Shown here one piece after another: positions 61,855 to 64,000 of a DNA stretch of 64,000 nucleotides (position 1 is the stretch's first letter; each line of letters opens with the position of its first letter). A program made the position numbers and the translations under genes. The DNA is from Sulfurimonas sp. (lineage in GTDB: Bacteria; Campylobacterota; Campylobacteria; Campylobacterales; Sulfurimonadaceae). Below the pieces are notes generated by a model that did no database searches, had not been told where the DNA came from, and saw nothing but the letters and a program-made list of their open reading frames with translations. The DNA is taken from contig NZ_CP093397.1 in the NCBI RefSeq assembly GCF_029027585.1, positions 2,469,405 to 2,533,404 on the forward strand, given 5' to 3'.

Positions 61855-64000
61855 TTTTCTCACATTTTCTATTTTATTTATCTTACTACAAAATGGTATC
61901 TATATTCAAAATTTATCATTACCAAATGTAAGTATTAACAAATTATACATAAAATGGAATGAAAAGTTAAATATTAGTGTCCAAGATATTAGAATAATTA
62001 AAAAATCTAATCAAAATCAAACTAAAATCGACTTTGCAAAAGCAAACAAACTATTTAAAGGTATTATGCTTTTTGATAATTGGTTTGAAAAAATAGAGAT
62101 AAATAGAATACACTTTAATGAAATCGAAGCTTCTTTTAAATACCTAGATGGTGAAGATGGTTATCTAAATGCTTCATCTAAAGATTTTTTACTTAAAAGT
62201 TCACTTTTTTTTGAATCTGGTTTTTTTAATGCAAAAATAGATGAATTTAAAGACCTCAAAAGAAAGATTAAAATAGATGGAAATATAATTTTTAAAGGAC
62301 ATGGAAATAGCGAATTAATCTCGAATCTAAATATTAATATAAATGAGGATATAAACCTAAAACTTTACTCACTAGCAAATAAAAAGCAACTTTTTTATAA
62401 ACTAGACTCTAAAAAAAGTATTAAAAACATTACTCACACAATAGAGATGCTCGATATACCAAAAGAAGTCAAATACTGGGTTTACGATGCAATAAAAATG
62501 TCAAAAGCAGAACTACAATATGCTTATGGATGGTTAAACTATGATGATCTCAAAAATGCTTTAAAAAACCTGCGTATAGGCGCTAGTGTGCATGACTTAG
62601 CATATACTTATAACCCTACCCTAGAGCCTATTTTATCAAAGGTTACAGAACTTGAGTTTAAAAATGGTATTTTATTTATAAGACCAAGAAAAGCATATCA
62701 ATATGGTTTTTACTTAAATAAAAGCTGGTTAAAAATTGACTTTACTAAAAAAGAGGAACTTTTAACTATTCATTTATTGTTTAACGCAAGTCTAAACAAA
62801 GACCTTTTGCTTCTACTTAAAACTTATAAGATAGACTTACCTTTTTTACAAAATAAAGGTACTGTTGATACAGATTTAAAAATTACGGTAGGACTAAGAA
62901 ATATTGATGTTGCAGCGAAAGGAAGTTTTTATACAAAAAAAGCAAACTTTCACTACTTAGGACTAGATATAGATATATTTGATGCCCGTATATTTTTAAA
63001 TAACTACGATGTAACTATTAAAAAAATGTATTCGAAGTATCAAGATATTGCCACTGCAAATGTTGATGTTAATTTTAATGCAAGTAAAAAAGAGGGAACT
63101 ATAAACTTTGATGTCTTGGATATAAACTTTAAAGACATTGGATTAAAACTTAAAAAAAGCAAGAAACCGCTTAAGATTATCTATACTATTTCAGGCAAAC
63201 AAGATACCATAAATATAAAAAAATCAAAATGGGACTATAAGAACAAGACAATCGAACTAGACAAAGCTGTACTTCCCTTTGACTTAAATACACTAGTAGC
63301 AACGATACCTACAACTTATGTAAAAACTGGCACCTTGGCTTCTGCTTATGCTTCTGGTACTTTTTCTCTTAACCCAAGTAGAGCAAGTCTAGATATAGAT
63401 CTATTGAGTTTTGCTTTAGCTGATATTACAATGAAACAATCGAGTGCCTTACTAAAAGTACAATACGATAAAAAAATAAAAATAAAAATAAAAGAAAATA
63501 TAAGATTTGATGCGAATGGTCTTAACTATTTACTCAAAGATGCGCAAATAGAAATAAATGATACCAATTTCAATATCATAGATGCCTTATTAGAGGTCGA
63601 TAATCTAGCAAGCACGCATCTAAGTGCTAACTTCTCTTTTACAAAAGAAAAAGGAACTATTGATTTAAAAAAATTTAAATTTAAAAATAAAGATTTAGGA
63701 GAGATATTTTCTTCAAATAAGATAATTAAACTAGAGCTTAGTTCAAATAAAACTAAAACTAAAATTATCTCAAAAAAGTTTGATATGAATTTTACTCTTA
63801 AAGAAAATAGATGGAACCTAAAGTTCAACTCTATCTCTAACTTAGCAAAAAACTCTAAGCTTTTACAAGAATACAACATAAGTAATGGTAGCTTTTCCAT
63901 CAGTAAAAAGATAAATCAAAAAAACATTCAATTTCTTGCTACAACTAAATATCCATATAAACTTCTCGTTTTAAAAAATAAACTAATAGAAAACTATACG
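61784..64000 (+). CDS. AsmA/YhdP-like large periplasmic protein, 5' part
   Basis: Open from an ATG at 61784 (AGGTAATAC before it) to the window end, 739 codons without a stop, so the gene is incomplete here. An N-terminal signal anchor (FIIVSALVFIFLTFSILFIL) is followed by beta-rich repeats of the AsmA/DUF3971 sort: MLFDNWFEKIEINRIHFN, LEFKNGILFIRPRKAYQYG, LPFLQNKGTVDTDLKITV. Such proteins bridge the envelope and are proposed phospholipid conduits to the outer membrane. The family call is by architecture and repeat style. Confidence 0.78.
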   Translation, partial: MNDKTIINTISTIHFIIVSALVFIFLTFSILFILLQNGIYIQNLSLPNVSINKLYIKWNEKLNISVQDIRIIKKSNQNQTKIDFAKANKLFKGIMLFDNWFEKIEINRIHFNEIEASFKYLDGEDGYLNASSKDFLLKSSLFFESGFFNAKIDEFKDLKRKIKIDGNIIFKGHGNSELISNLNININEDINLKLYSLANKKQLFYKLDSKKSIKNITHTIEMLDIPKEVKYWVYDAIKMSKAELQYAYGWLNYDDLKNALKNLRIGASVHDLAYTYNPTLEPILSKVTELEFKNGILFIRPRKAYQYGFYLNKSWLKIDFTKKEELLTIHLLFNASLNKDLLLLLKTYKIDLPFLQNKGTVDTDLKITVGLRNIDVAAKGSFYTKKANFHYLGLDIDIFDARIFLNNYDVTIKKMYSKYQDIATANVDVNFNASKKEGTINFDVLDINFKDIGLKLKKSKKPLKIIYTISGKQDTINIKKSKWDYKNKTIELDKAVLPFDLNTLVATIPTTYVKTGTLASAYASGTFSLNPSRASLDIDLLSFALADITMKQSSALLKVQYDKKIKIKIKENIRFDANGLNYLLKDAQIEINDTNFNIIDALLEVDNLASTHLSANFSFTKEKGTIDLKKFKFKNKDLGEIFSSNKIIKLELSSNKTKTKIISKKFDMNFTLKENRWNLKFNSISNLAKNSKLLQEYNISNGSFSISKKINQKNIQFLATTKYPYKLLVLKNKLIENYT

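Noticed and set aside
63526..63900. 124-codon minus-strand frame
   Set aside because: It is the antisense shadow of the AsmA-like gene, which is open across the whole right end.
1..64000. CRISPR array, prophage or complete insertion sequence
   Set aside because: No regularly spaced repeats of array type, no phage structural genes and no transposase frame were seen anywhere.

Overview
This AT-rich 64 kb window looks like chromosomal DNA of a chemolithoautotrophic member of Campylobacterota (the former Epsilonproteobacteria), closest in style to Sulfurimonas and relatives. That view rests on the genes present: a Wolinella-type dihaem fumarate reductase FrdC, an OorDABC 2-oxoglutarate:acceptor oxidoreductase, a monomeric isocitrate dehydrogenase, a CiaD-like protein next to purU, and a block (adk-aspS-nadK-recN-tatD-mltD-rlpA-hisB-kdsC-lptC-lptA-engB-mrdA) whose order I remember as largely shared with Campylobacter jejuni. 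I see no complete mobile element, prophage or CRISPR array.

Layout. 1-5 kb: frdC and the 5' end of frdA, then leuDB, two small genes, purU and trmL. 4.7-12.5 kb is an accessory stretch: an S24-type repressor with an operator-promoter cluster, an NlpC/P60 lipoprotein, a minimal flagellar rod-like protein, dapD, ankyrin, ribbon-helix-helix, EAL-HDOD and DUF6166-HTH proteins, and a Cys-rich lipoprotein flanked by decayed-looking non-coding DNA. 12.8-26 kb is the conserved envelope and housekeeping block. 26-31 kb holds a Na+/Ca2+ exchanger, ybeY, queC, a metallopeptidase-like gene, a glycoside-hydrolase-like gene and rraA. 31.2-35.7 kb is a four-gene B12-dependent glutamate mutase cassette ending in an AMP-forming ligase. 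35.7-47 kb carries a degenerate Mur-ligase-like gene, metG, fbp, mobB, a soluble transglycosylase, a GltX paralogue that has lost its catalytic motifs and lies directly behind tRNA-Glu, a receiver-RHH regulator, rnpB, and a TetR gene with four operators spaced exactly 32 bp apart.

47.1-60.8 kb is a central-carbon block, all on the minus strand: icd, mdh, ETF:quinone oxidoreductase, a fused EtfB-EtfA, fumC, sucCD and oorDABC. With fumarate reductase at the left edge this supplies most reductive TCA cycle steps; ATP-citrate lyase and aconitase are not in the window. The right edge has mltG head-to-head with the start of a large AsmA/YhdP-like protein that runs off the end.

Sequence quality: aspS, fbp and mobB are each broken by one single-base change in a homopolymer. 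All three restore cleanly to the family sequence, so errors in the read or assembly are more likely than three independent pseudogenes. The least ordinary biology is the glutamate mutase-ligase cassette, the GltX pseudoenzyme, the receiver-RHH regulator and the phased TetR operator array.
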